Shown here in pieces: positions 11,182-21,439 of a DNA stretch of 64,000 nucleotides; the first letter of the stretch is position 1, and every line of letters starts with the position of its first letter. Origin of the DNA: Tuctoria greenei (Eukaryota; Streptophyta; Magnoliopsida; Poales; Poaceae); the NCBI GenBank assembly GCA_036927565.1, contig JAYESD010000001.1, positions 272,191,560 to 272,255,559 on the forward strand, read 5' to 3'. Under the pieces are notes generated by a model. It was given only the letters and a program-made list of their open reading frames with translations. It did no database searches and was not told the origin of the DNA. Made by a program: the position numbers and the translations under genes.

Positions 11182-11458
11182 TACTCCCTGTCTCCCTCCG
11201 TCCGTGGTGAAAGTTCTTTAGTTTTAACTTTAACTATCAATAGCGACAAATTCATAATGTTGAAACAAATTCCGTCCATGATCAAAGTCAAATAGTTTTA
11301 ACTTTGACTATCAATAGCGAAAAATTCATAATGTTGAAACAAATATAAATGATATTATTAGATTAATCGTTAAATTGTAAATGTTTATAGAAATTATTAG
11401 AAAAGATTTAACTTTGAAAAAAACCTAGAAATACTTATGTTCTTGGACAGAGTGAGTA
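11182..11458. mobile_element. Stowaway-like MITE
   Basis: The left end has TACTCCCTG then CTCCCTCCGTCCG, and the right end GGACAGAGTGAGTA. This matches the grass Stowaway terminal pattern with TA target duplication (11182-11183 and 11457-11458). There is no coding capacity. An internal direct duplication of about 45 bp (ATAATGTTGAAACAAAT near 11257 and 11326) gives the body two similar halves. The left terminus carries extra bases between two CTCCCT copies. Confidence 0.75.
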
Positions 11459-11839
11459 CCAAACACGAGGTGCTGCAACTGGAGCGACCGTGTAGAATCA
11501 ACCGTTCAGGTTCGTCGTTCGTTCCATACCTACCACGAAATCGTTGTTCAGACAGATGTACGGCGTCAACTCTGTTTGGTTGCACCGTGGAAGGTTAGAG
11601 ACCGGCTCCAGATGGCCGGCAGCAAGAGCACCACCAACCACACCACCGGGTTTGAAACGATTTTTGGTCAGTATCTGGTTCCAAAAGAGGATGTTTATCG
11701 TCGTCTCCTTGCCTATGTTTGAGCTTTGGTGAATGAAGGTGGAACATGATTCATGGCGAAAAAACCAAAGAGGATGCTCTGTTTCAGAGAACGATGGGAG
11801 CCTTGTTCTGTTTCTAGCTAGTCAGGACAAAATTGAAGT

Positions 11840-12180
11840 GCATGGCAAAGTTGTCACAACCTTGCAGAACGGATCATGGATCTCAAATTTCAAAAGATTT
11901 CAAGCGATGATAATTGACAGCTAATTACTATCATTAACAACTAATCATTGGGATTAACAGGTAAATATCATCATTAACAAATAACCATTACGATAACTGT
12001 TAATCCTAATAATTAACTAAAGTAATAAATTTTTCTATGAACTATACAATCACAAAATCGTTTTAATTGACTATTTTACAACTAACTCTTTGCAAAGAAT
12101 AGATTAACAATAAATATTTTTTACACCTTCTTCCTCGCCTTGCCGCACCATCAAGAACCGCGCGCTACACTACTGCCACC
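11840..12180. repeat. Dispersed AT-rich repeat, copy A
   Basis: It shares an ordered set of phrases with 48541-48790, including AAATTTC/AAATTTGG then AAGATTTCA, TTTTTCTATGA, ACAATCA and a CACCTTC end. Both copies end close to LINE sequence. The family is unknown and no coding potential is seen. Confidence 0.55.
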
Positions 12181-12258
12181 TCAGCACGGAGCGCGGGGGG
12201 TCTACGCCGCTGCTGTGGGATTGGGCGACCTTTGATTTGCTGCGCCGCCGGTTCGGTA

Positions 12259-13316
12259 GTTGACAGAGATCGAGAGGTTAAGAGAAGGAGACGCATGCAC
12301 GAGATTTTTCCACATCAAAGCCAATGCTTGTGCACGTAAGCATCACATACACTGCCTCAAAGATGAAGCAGGACACTACGTGTGGACACATGGCCAAAAG
12401 GAAGACATTCTGCAGCGTCATTTCCTGGCACTCATTGGCTCATGACACCATAGAACTCTGACACTCAATTGGGAGGAGCTCGCGATGTCCTGGGTGCAAC
12501 AGGAAAACCTTGATGCTATGTTTACTAAATCTGAAATCTGGAATTGCATTTCGACCATGCCAACGGAGAAGGCTCCGGGTGCCAGATGGGTTCACTGGGG
12601 CCTTTTATAGGGCCTGCTGGCCGGTGATCAAAACGGAGGTGATGACGGCTTTCCAAACCTTCTATAATCTGCACACTGGTCTTTTTTCCATGTTAAACAG
12701 GGACACGACTGTACTCCTGCCGAAGAAGGATGCAGTGGAGGTGCCATCAGATTTTAGACCAATCAGTTTAATTCATTCCTTCGCAAAACTTATTACCAAG
12801 GTTTTATCCATACGTTTGGTGAAGGAAATCAATGGCCTAATCTCTCAAGATCAAAGTGTTTTCATAAAAAAAAATATCCAGGAAAACTTTCTCCTTGTCA
12901 GACATCAGGTTCAGCATTATCATCGCACCAGGCGGCCGGTTCTTTTTTTTCAAGTTAGATATATCCAAAACATTCGATACTATATTCTGGGAATATTTGA
13001 TTGAGCTATTGGAAAGACGAGGGCTGCCATGGCGTTGGAGAAACTGGCTGACAACGCTTTGTGCAAGAGCAACTTCCTCGGTCAGGTTGAATGGAATCCC
13101 AGGACCAACAATTTAACATGCAAGAGGATTACGCCAAGGAGATCCGTTATCACCCTATCTCTTTATTCTGGGCATTGATAAATCGGCTATTCCAACGAGC
13201 GACATCAGATGGTTGTCTCACGCCACTACGCGTCCGTCATGGGCAGATGAGGATTTCCATGTATGCCGATGACGTCGCACTTTCCTGAATCCGACACGAT
13301 CTAATGTGTTGGCAAC
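12259..13316 (+). pseudogene. LINE ORF2 reverse transcriptase, first part
   Basis: Reads LREGDACTRFFHIKANA (12280-12330), then GFTGAFYRACW, VLLPKKD, DFRPISLIHSFAKLITKVL, QSVFIKK, LDISKTFDT and finally MYADDVALS near 13260-13288. This is the L1 reverse transcriptase order, and the catalytic YADD is intact. Stops and frameshifts occur near 12442, 12575, 12905 and 13288, so no full protein is made. Confidence 0.9.
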
Positions 13317-14422
13317 TGTCGAAGTGTTCTTGCGATACTTCTCCTAGACCTGCTATGCGAGCAGCCCGCAGAGGTTCTTGATCGGCAAGGTTTAGTCCAC
13401 AATTGAGATTGCGCGTATGAGAGATGGTGAGACAGTGGTTTTACGTGGTTCGGACCGCCAGAGCGTAATATCCTACTCCATGATGTGAGTTATATTGCTG
13501 GAGAGTGTGCTCTCCTGGGTGTGAATGTGTGTGTTGTGTGTATGAAGTTGAGGTAGTTTGTAATGGTGGTGGTCCGGTCCTTTTATAGACAAGGGCAGAC
13601 GCCCTACAAGTGGGGTCCGTGGCCCGACAGTTGGCCCTGGGGCGATCTTATCCTAAAAGTATAAGGCTTCTCCGCTACGCTGTCTCTGGCATCGGCTTGG
13701 AGACTTGTCATCTTGTCAGATCAGACGCCAGGAGCCCACACGAAGTCGCTGATGGTGGCAGGGATGTCTTGTCTGTCTGTCTGTCTTGTCGCTGTAAGCT
13801 ACCCCACTTGATAGAGAGAGGTAGGCCTGTGGCGCCTTTACTGTGATGTGATTAGGCGCAGCGGTATCTGACTAGAGGCATGTGCCATGTCGTGCGCCGA
13901 GGGAGGATGCATGTCTTCAATGCTTGATTTAGACAGGGAACACCATCCCTTAACTCCCGCAATCCACCGTCCAGGACAAGTTGCAGGACACGTGGCAGTA
14001 TCAGACCTGGCCGCTGCGGAGGACCCCAGGTCCTGTACTTCGGGGCACGTGGCAGCCCCGAAGCCCTTCTGTGAGGTGAGCTGGGAATCCAGAACTGCAG
14101 GACACGTAGCGGAGCCGGTGCCCGCCTCCACGAGAGGTGGTCGACTTGGTTTTTTGGACCACATGGCGGCACAGGAGCCCAGTCCTATGGTGGAGTGGGG
14201 TCCCGTCCCGCTGAACACGTGGCAGCTCGGGAGCCTGCCTCATCGGGGGAGCTGGGTCCGTCTTGAGGTCCATGTGGCAGCGTCGGAACCCATACTTGAG
14301 GAAGGATGGGGTCCGAGCGTTCTGGACACATAGCGCCATTGGATCTTGCCTCAGCGGGGAGGCAGGGTACTTAGGTGTTTTCAGACTGTGCGCGAGGATA
14401 CCCCATATGCTAGGTACCGACA
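13317..14422 (-). mobile_element. Solo LTR of the Tat-like Ty3/gypsy family
   Basis: In minus orientation it begins TGTCGGTACC and ends CTTCGACA, flanked by a perfect 5-bp duplication GCAAC (13312-13316 and 14423-14427). It resembles the LTRs at 50212-51250, 53696-54735 and 59194-60346. A TATAAAAG box lies on the minus strand at 13580-13587. Six G-box-type cores (CACGTG or one-base variants) sit upstream of that box at 13989, 14046, 14103, 14160, 14216 and 14271. No internal sequence remains. Confidence 0.92.
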
Positions 14423-15890
14423 GCAACCATGGATATCCTTCATGCTTTTGGAGAGTCGACATGATTGAAGGTGAATTGGACCAAAACACAAGTGATTCCG
14501 ATTTGTTGTGAACATATCACTTTGGACTAGGTTCTGGAGGGTTTCTATGGACAAAGATCAGCTTGGCCGATCAGATACTTAGGCCTTCCTCTCACGTCGG
14601 GACGCCTACGGATGATTCACCTTCAAAATATTCTGGATCGTGCGCATGCACGACTGGCTAGATGGCAACAGAAGCTTCTGAATTTTGCTGGAAGAAGAGA
14701 ATTGGTTCATTCGGTGCTAAACTATTGTCAACGTATCACATGACTGCACTTAAACCGCCAAGAAAATTTATCAAAGCTTTAGACAAGATACGGCATCAGT
14801 TTCTTTGGGCGGGCACTGACCAAATGCAACGCGGAAAGTGCAAGGTGAGGTGGGCGAGGGTTTGCCGGCCGCTGACCTTCGTAGGGCTTGGCATCATCGA
14901 CATTAACCGTTTTAGTAGAGCTTTGCGGCTCAGATGGTTATGGATTGCCTGGAAGCAGCAAGACAGGCCTTGGAATGACACAGACTTGCCGATAGATTCA
15001 ACTGACATGCCTCTGTTTTCTGCAGCCACATAAGTAATTGTACGAGATGGAAAATCGGCTAGTATTTTGCATTCGAGATGGCTACGAGGACAGGCACCGG
15101 CCACAATGTTTCCAAATCTTTACAAAGCAGGGGGAGAATAAGACGGTTTTCCAAGTTCTGCAAGATAGTGATTGGATGCACGACGTGATAACCAATATCA
15201 TTGCAGAGCAGTTGGTAGAGTTCTTGAGGCTATGGACCATACTTGACGAATTTCAGGTGTCTTTAACTCCAGCAAAATTGGATGAGATCCGATGGGTGTG
15301 CTCTGCTTCAGGGGAGTACTCATCCCGGTCTGCATACCTCATGCAGTTTGAAGGCGGGATCCGATCTTCCTTCCCGACCACTATATGGAAAGTTTGGATT
15401 CCACCAAAGTGCAAGGTGTTCCTATGGCTGCTTTTGCAAAACCAAATTTGGACCGCCGATAGGCTCATGCAATGGAGTTGGCCAAATAATTACTTTTGTC
15501 CGCTATGTTTCCGTAATCTAAAAACAGTGTGCCACCTTTTTTTCGAATGTCCGTTCGCACAAAGCACCTGGTTGAAGATCGGCGAGTGGCTTTCGGAATC
15601 ACAGTTACAACCGGCAAACTAAGAACGCCAGGCGTTGCTAGCAGATTGGTTCCAAGGTATGTCTGCTAATGCTTCCGAACATCGACGAAAGGGGTGACAA
15701 TCAGCGATCATCGCGGTTATCTGGGCGTTGTGGCGGGAGCGCAATGCAAGAATTTTTCAGAGAGTGGAAGCCGGGTTCAAGATGTTGTGATCAACATTAA
15801 AAATAATCTCAACCTTTGGCGCCTTGCTAGTAATAGGCATCTGGATGTTTTAGTATCCTTGTAGGCGTAAAGGCTACACAGTTGTTTTTC
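14423..15890 (+). pseudogene. LINE ORF2 C-terminal part with zf-RVT domain
   Basis: Continues the reverse transcriptase after the solo LTR: MDILHAFGEST, then KPPRKFIKALDKIRHQFLW, RGKCKVRWARVC and GLGIIDI near 14700-14960. It ends in the zf-RVT region at about 15370-15590 (TIWKVWIPPKCKVFLWLL, CPLCFRNLKTVCHLFFECPFA). WALWRERNARIF-like sequence follows near 15730. Several frameshifts and stops are present. Diagnostic for L1-clade plant LINEs. Confidence 0.88.
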
Positions 15891-15991
15891 TATTGTATAC
15901 CGGTCCCAGACCGGAGACACATGTACATTATGCTTCTTTTCTACTTAATTTAAGCACCAGGGCATCCTGGTTTTTTCGGAAAAAAAACCTA

Positions 15992-16105
15992 AGCAGCAGT
16001 GCGTTGGGGGATTGGACGCGGACTTGAGCTCCCCGAGCAAGTTCTCAAAGCAGCAGTGCGTTGGTGGATTGGACGCGGACTTGAGCTCCCCGAGGATGTT
16101 CTCAT
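15992..16105. repeat. 57-bp direct duplication
   Basis: AGCAGCAGTGCGTTGG begins at 15992 and 16049, and each copy runs to CTTGAGCTCCCCGAG. The plus frame reads GRGLELPE twice (19-residue period), followed by a short open stretch to 16220 (SLPPSNHPSPFADTAAAFKIW). It could be a fragment of a host gene; no family was recognised. Confidence 0.8.
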
Positions 16106-16476
16106 TGAGTCATTGCCGCCCTCCAACCACCCGTCCCCCTTCGCCGACACCGCCGCGGCGTTCAAGATTTGGACCAAGAACATGACCGTCAAAACCATAT
16201 ATTCTTATGGTTTGACCTGAAGGAGGCTTCAAACAACAGCACCATTCAAAAGTTGAAAAGCACGCATCTCTGAACAACTAGCTGCCCCCAATATCTCCAG
16301 TACTCGAGTGCGCCGCGACGAGCGGTTTCAGACCGAGCCAGCTCCCCGCGCCAAAGGTAGGTGATCGCAGAATCAAACTGAACGAGTCACGTACGGTTTC
16401 GTAGACCTCGTCCGTGTCCCGTCTGAATAGGAACGCGTCGTCGCAAAGACGACGATCGAGCCGTACCGTACGCTGC

Positions 16477-16484
16477 TATATATA
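16477..16484 (+). promoter_or_regulatory. TATA box of the secreted-peptide gene
   Basis: TATATATA lies 149 bases before the chosen start codon. A transcription start about 25-30 bases downstream would exclude the in-frame ATG at 16495 and leave a 5' leader of roughly 120 bases. Confidence 0.65.
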
Positions 16485-16632
16485 CCAGCTCGCCATGGAC
16501 GGCCTCCATCCCAAGACACAGTTGCCGAAGCAAACCGAGCTCGGAAGCAAACTAATTAAGCTCCCTGCTCTGCCTCTGTCTGCTGGTCGTTGGCGATTCT
16601 GCGAGTTGAGCTTGTCATCCAGCGCGACGACA

Positions 16633-16833
16633 ATGGCGACGATGATTGCGAAGGCGGCTTTACTGCTCGTGGTCCTGGTGCAGGTCGTAACTGTCCTCGC
16701 CGCCGCGGCGCGGCCCCTGGAGGGTGACGCCGGAGGGAGCAGCGGCGGATGGCTCGAGAGCGGGATCGGGATGGTGACGCAGATGCTTGGCGGCGCCAAA
16801 TCAACGGCCAACCCCCGCACGCGCTGCTGCTGA
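16633..16833 (+). CDS. Candidate small secreted peptide precursor, 66 aa
   Basis: The start was chosen at 16633 because it puts a classic signal peptide first: MATMIAK, then about 16 hydrophobic residues rich in L and V, ending AAAA before RPLEGD. The predicted mature part is about 40 residues: a Gly/Ser-rich acidic start, then WLESGIGMVTQMLGGAK and the C-terminal tail NPRTRCC. The only two cysteines are adjacent at the very end. A TATA box lies upstream and no transposon motifs lie within, and the GC-rich codons are typical of grass genes. The precursor size fits plant signalling peptides, but it matches no family I can name. It would be secreted to the apoplast if translated. An N-terminal extension from 16495 is open but would bury the signal peptide. 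It is the only convincing host gene candidate here. Confidence 0.6.
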   Translation: MATMIAKAALLLVVLVQVVTVLAAAARPLEGDAGGSSGGWLESGIGMVTQMLGGAKSTANPRTRCC

Positions 16834-17289
16834 ATCAGAACGAGTGCGAACGGGAGAGGACATGTTTCTGACCAATTTTTTCTTGTTTGATCGAGTCGAA
16901 GGCGGCGTGGACACCAACCAATCGAAGCCGTGTGGCCATACCTCAAGTCTCCTCAACACTAAACATAGTTTCGTTTTCCTTCTATTTAGTTCCTTCTCCT
17001 CTGTATTGGGGGGTTGATCCACTTTTTTTTTTATCAGAAGCTGCAAGTATCGTACGGTGTACATGATCATTTTTGTTGAATGTAGCTATCCATTCGTTTA
17101 TTTGGACAACAATTAAGCTCCAATGTAATTGTACATTTTGCACGCTTTAGTTGTCAGCAAATAGTCCATTTAAAGGCATCATACATCGAATGAAAACGAC
17201 TTATAGGGTGTTGCCGTGTTGGATTTTTCACAGTTTCCCACTTTCCTCTTGCAACTTCAAACAGTATCAATAATGATAACGGAAAAATC
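16834..17289. other. Downstream region of the peptide gene
   Basis: Probable 3' untranslated and intergenic DNA, AT-rich beyond 17010. No gene or element boundary is evident. Confidence 0.5.
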
Positions 17290-17470
17290 CATTTTGCTGC
17301 TCTCAAATATTTGTGTCATTCACTTAACCTCCTAAAGAAAGTTTTAATCTAGTTTACTCTCCGAACTTTTTAGATTGATTCAATTCACCCCTAGTTGAAG
17401 GGAGTAAACTGAACCAAAATTTTCTTTATTGATTAAATGAATGAATTTGATAGTCGAACAGAGTAAAATT
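17290..17470. mobile_element. Foldback MITE-like hairpin
   Basis: Long imperfect inverted arms: CTAAAGAAAGTTTTAATCT then AGTTTACTCTCC (about 17333-17363) is mirrored by GGGAGTAAACT and TTTTCTTTA (about 17399-17429). Similarity extends outward through CATTCACTTAA / TTAAATGAATG. The loop is about 35 bp. There is no coding content. The class and exact ends are uncertain. Confidence 0.6.
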
Positions 17471-17480
17471 GTTTTTTTCT

Positions 17481-17497
17481 AATAATAATAATAATAA
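17481..17497. repeat. (AAT)n microsatellite
   Basis: An uninterrupted run of AAT units just outside the foldback hairpin. Confidence 0.9.
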
Positions 17498-17916
17498 CAC
17501 ATCACATGATCGTATTTTTTCTCTTTTTTACAGTTTTTTAGGTTAATATGGTGAAAATCAGAGGGCCACGACACATGAACACCATTAAAAATTGAACACA
17601 TGCAGAACACGCCTACCACTTGAGAGAATATCACCAGTATGGAGAGATGCCCAACGGTCAATTGAGAGACAGGAGAGGCGATTCCGGAGCGATCGGCCCC
17701 TCCGACCATCTTTGGCGGGAGTCGGAGGGGAATCTCTTCCCCTCCCCCTCCCCCCCCCCCCTCCCCTTGGCAGTTGGCGCCCCCCCCCCCCCCCCCCCCC
17801 TGGACTCGCTCCCCCCTCGGCCTAGGAGGGCAGTCTTCCAGCAGGGGGAGGACCCCGACGACCCTACAGTGGGCCCTACGACAGGAGAGAGATACTCAAG
17901 ATTAATAGAGTCCAAG

Positions 17917-18330
17917 GTACATCTCCGTGGCTGTTCCAGATAACAGCTTCTTCTCTGAGTGTGGTGATGCATTACAAGCTCCAAGAAGAGGTTTTTCATG
18001 GAGGAATATTGGTAGAAGTTCTTCCTGGTGCGAGGAGGCAGTCCAAAGAGGTTCTGCAGCTAGGTCTGCGGGCGGATTGCAGTGGGTCTATTGACAGAAG
18101 GGAGTCTCGCAGGTTTCTCAAGATTTCGGGAGCCCAAGATTCATCTCGGCGGATGTTCTAGATAAGAGCTTCTACTCGATGAACGGTGCCAAAGCTCAAG
18201 CTGCAAGAAGAGGATTTGAATGGAAACACAATGGATGAAACTTCCCCTGGTGCCAGGAGGCGGTTCAAGAAGGTTCTGCAGAGAGAAGTGCAGGCATTCT
18301 GGCAAAATCGGCACCTAGAAGATCTTTGTC
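17917..18330 (+). repeat. Diverged tandem duplication of about 220 bp in the LINE 5' region
   Basis: The two halves share ATCTC-GG, GTTCTAGATAA/GTTCCAGATAA, GCTTCT, AAGAAGAGG, CCTGGTGC and AGGAGGC at matching spacing (first half about 17917-18110, second about 18136-18330). Both encode a peptide like KLQEE....GARR..K.VLQ. The unit lies ahead of the zinc-knuckle domain of ORF1. Confidence 0.7.
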
Positions 18331-18657
18331 TTAAAATAGCTGAATCAAGATGGATCAGCATCGAAAGGTGAGGTTCAATCTACAACCAGAAGTCGTCTTT
18401 TTCCTTGTGTCGGAGTCGCCCTATTTCTTAATGGGCTAGGAGAGGAGATTGACGGGCCGAACAGGGGTAGTAAGCCCATTCCGCGGCGAGAGGGTTTTTG
18501 AAGGAAACGAGGGTACTGCCAGAGATCCCTTGAAACCACGCTAGATCTTGAGTACACCTCAGCGGCGTTGGGCATTCCTCGGGAGTCGCAGCCGGCTAGA
18601 CAAGACATTTGGACAGGAGAGTGGACGGTAGTAAAGGCTAAGTACTAGTGGCGTAAA

Positions 18658-21225
18658 TTGAAAGAGCGTAGTTTTCAACGATTTGGGGCAAAAGAGCATA
18701 GGAGTAGGGATCAGTTTAAGAGTTGGATGGTTGGTCACTGCTTTAATTGTCTAGCCAAGGTCAATCACACGAAGCGACATTGCCGAGATCCAGCTCGGTG
18801 CTGGGCGTGCAAAGGCGGTCATATATCCCATCACTGCCTAGGCCGCTCTCCACACCCCAGAGAAAACCCCACACATACAGCTCATCATGGTTGCATCCAG
18901 CAAAAAAAGATGGAGCAACGCCTGTCACTCGGCATCTTGTCGGCAAACTGGAAGCATCGTTGGCATGAAGACCAGCAGACCCGGGTGATCAGCCTGGAGG
19001 GAGTACGCCAAAGTACTCCAAGGCAGGAGGCTCCACAACCACTTCACGATATCGGAGAACATCAAGCGACGACCCATCATGGGGAGCGCTTACCGGTGCT
19101 GGAGGAAAGGGTTCGCACCCCGTTGATCGGAGCTCAAGCTTGTGCTGCAGTCTTCAGGCATCATGGGCATCCTGAGAGGAGTGGAGCCCCACACCAGGTA
19201 CGTGATGAAAGTCTTCTAGATGAGGTAGGGGAGGTTTCCCACTTCTCGGGCAACCCTCACTGGCGCCCGCGGGTGATGAAAAAGATGGCGTGGATTACGA
19301 GGAGATGTTGAATAGAAAAGATACGCTCATGCTCCATGCACTCCTAGTAACGGAGCAGGGACCACTGGGAGTGGCGTCTCGGGAGGAACTGACAGATGCT
19401 ATCTGTCGAAGATTCAAGCTTAGGAGATATGAGTTCCAGGTACATCGTTTCCATCCTGAGTCGTTTGTTCTCATTTTCACTAGCTGAGGGATATGGTGCT
19501 AGAGAGGAGGAACATTGATGAAGGTCCTTACTCGTTTCATTTCCATGAGTAGAATGCGGAAAGTCAGAGTCAGGAGGCTCATATCCCTTTTCACGTTAAA
19601 TTGAGTATTGAAGGTTTGCCTTTGTTTGCTTGGACGCCGGAAGTGGTTGACAAGATTCCGAGTGACTAGTGCGTTGTCCATCATGTGGAGACGACGACAA
19701 AGTAGCTGGAGGATCTCAGGGCATACGTCTGTTGGGCATTTTGTCAAGATGCAAGCTTGATCCCTTAGACTGTGTTTCTTTCTCTGGCAGATCAGAGTGA
19801 GGCTACCAGAACAAATGAAGACCTTCAGTTCTCTCGACCGCGTGTAATGCTCACAAGTCAGGTTTACAAGGTGATAATTTACATTGACTCAATTGAAGAC
19901 CTTGGCTTTTATCACCACTCAGCGACATCCTGACAGAGCACGGGAGGATTCCGTTCCGTCCACTGGCTTGGCAGTTTGGGAAACCAGATGGCAAGGTGGA
20001 CAAATGAGTTCTCGCCCAGCAGGAAAGATATTGCAAACCCAACAGAGCTGTTCGTCGTGGACCGTTTGAAGATAAAGGACGAGGGGCATCAGGACAGGGG
20101 GAAGGAAACCCAGGAGGCTTATCAATAGGGTGTCCAGATGGATTGACAACCGAGCTAGGGGCAAGAATGTGGGCCAAGACAGAGGCGGAGGTGGAGGGTG
20201 GTTCAGAGGAGAAACCTCTAACAGACAGTATGGTAGCTGGAGGAGTGATTCACCCCCTCCCTCCAGGTTGAGAAGCCCACCAAAGGAGAGGCGGGCTCTC
20301 AGGGAGCTCTGGGCAGCTAAGGCTCGTACTATTGTTCAACAAGGAGTAGTAGGGCAGGACAGTTTGTGAAACCAGTAGAGGGGGTTGACTCTGATGCCAT
20401 CCATATCATACCCCTGTAAGTGGATTACATGGTGATACAGGAAACGAGCAGGATTGGGGGGCGATTGAGTCCAGATCATTCTCGGACGCGATAGTTTTAC
20501 CCTTGACAACTACAATGGAGGAGATGATGGAGAAGATTGCAAGAGACACACAGGAGAAAGACAGTGAGAGGGAGGGGGATGTAGGAGGAATGATTATCCA
20601 AGAGGATAATCAGTGCACGAGCAAGGATACAGAGGACCTAGGATAGGAGGAGGAGCAATTGAGGGTGACTAATCACAGTGCAGAAGCGGGGGATATGCAG
20701 GATGTAACCCAGGTACTGGCAAACTCTATTTTGCCCTCTGCTGAACCTAATTTGCAGGAGGTTGGACATGAAGGTGGCCCGGTAGGATTACTGAAGGAGT
20801 TAGTGACAATGCCATTGCTCCAGAGCCTGTTGCCGGAGCCAATGTCGAAGCTGCTCAAGACTAAAGGGAAAGATCTGAAGAGGACGAAACGCAAGGCAGC
20901 AGTGGAGCAGCAGCTGAGATGCAGCCCAAGATTATAGAAAAGCAAGGGGAGAGACAAGTCCTGCGTCACCAAGGCTCAAGAGGTGCTTGCGAGGAAATGA
21001 GGATTGGTAGAGGAGGACAAAAACCTGGATGACATAACTCTGAAGAAATACGTCGAGATCTACAAGAAGCCCTTATCAGCTTCAGCGATGGAAGCCATCA
21101 ACAAGCTTACGGAGGTGGCAATGAAGAAGAAGACTATCGAGAAGCTCCAGAAGAAAGCATTACAAGTAGAAGAGAAAGGGAGCAAGAAGAGTGCCTCTGG
21201 GCAGGCGCTGGGAGAGGTGAACTGA
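18658..21225 (+). pseudogene. LINE ORF1 (zinc knuckle plus DUF4283-like region)
   Basis: The order is: zinc knuckles at 18740-18850 (CFNCLAKVNHTKRHC, CWACKGGHISHHC); a DUF4283-like region at 19320-19480 (GVASREELTDAI, RYEFQVHRFHPESFVL); a conserved stretch near 19600-19660 (LSIEGLPLFAWTPEVV); and a C-terminal motif at 21030-21100 (YVEIYKKPLSASAMEAI). ORF1 proteins bind the LINE RNA as a chaperone. Stops occur throughout, for example near 19551, 19671 and 19757, so this is a relic. Confidence 0.85.
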
Positions 21226-21439
21226 GTGGGCTAGGCGGAAGCCCAATAGTATTTTTTTGTTTAAATGAATCAAGCTGTGGTACTGCACCGTCTTCTCCCC
21301 TCGCTAGGAGGGCGTTGTTTAGTAAGACGTGCTATTTTGTGGAGCCGCAGGGTGGCCGGCCCAAACTTGACTTTATTCCAGTTTGTGTTGACGTTCGCTA
21401 CTTCGGTAGCCTTGGGGAAGTTGTTATTTTAGTTCTGAA

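Larger units (their letters stand above)
12259..15988 (+). mobile_element. 5'-truncated L1-type LINE, split by a solo LTR
   Basis: The LINE begins within ORF2, in the linker between endonuclease and reverse transcriptase, and runs to a short A-rich tail at 15978-15988. ORF1 and the endonuclease are missing, as expected for target-primed 5' truncation. It is interrupted at 13317-14422 by a solo LTR. Joining across the target duplication restores the ORF2 reading (VLAT then MDILHAFGEST). Confidence 0.9.

Noticed and set aside
13989..14276. Regularly spaced repeats reminiscent of a CRISPR array
   Set aside because: Repeat cores are 6 bp within diverged 57-bp units inside an LTR with target duplication in a plant genome; no cas genes.
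15999..16220. 73-codon ORF spanning the 57-bp duplication as a host gene
   Set aside because: Repeated GRGLELPE peptide is suggestive, but no start context, family or downstream continuation supports a gene; kept only as a repeat.
16495..16632. In-frame N-terminal extension of the secreted peptide
   Set aside because: It would place 46 polar residues before the signal peptide, and its ATG lies only 11 bases past the TATA box, upstream of the expected transcription start.
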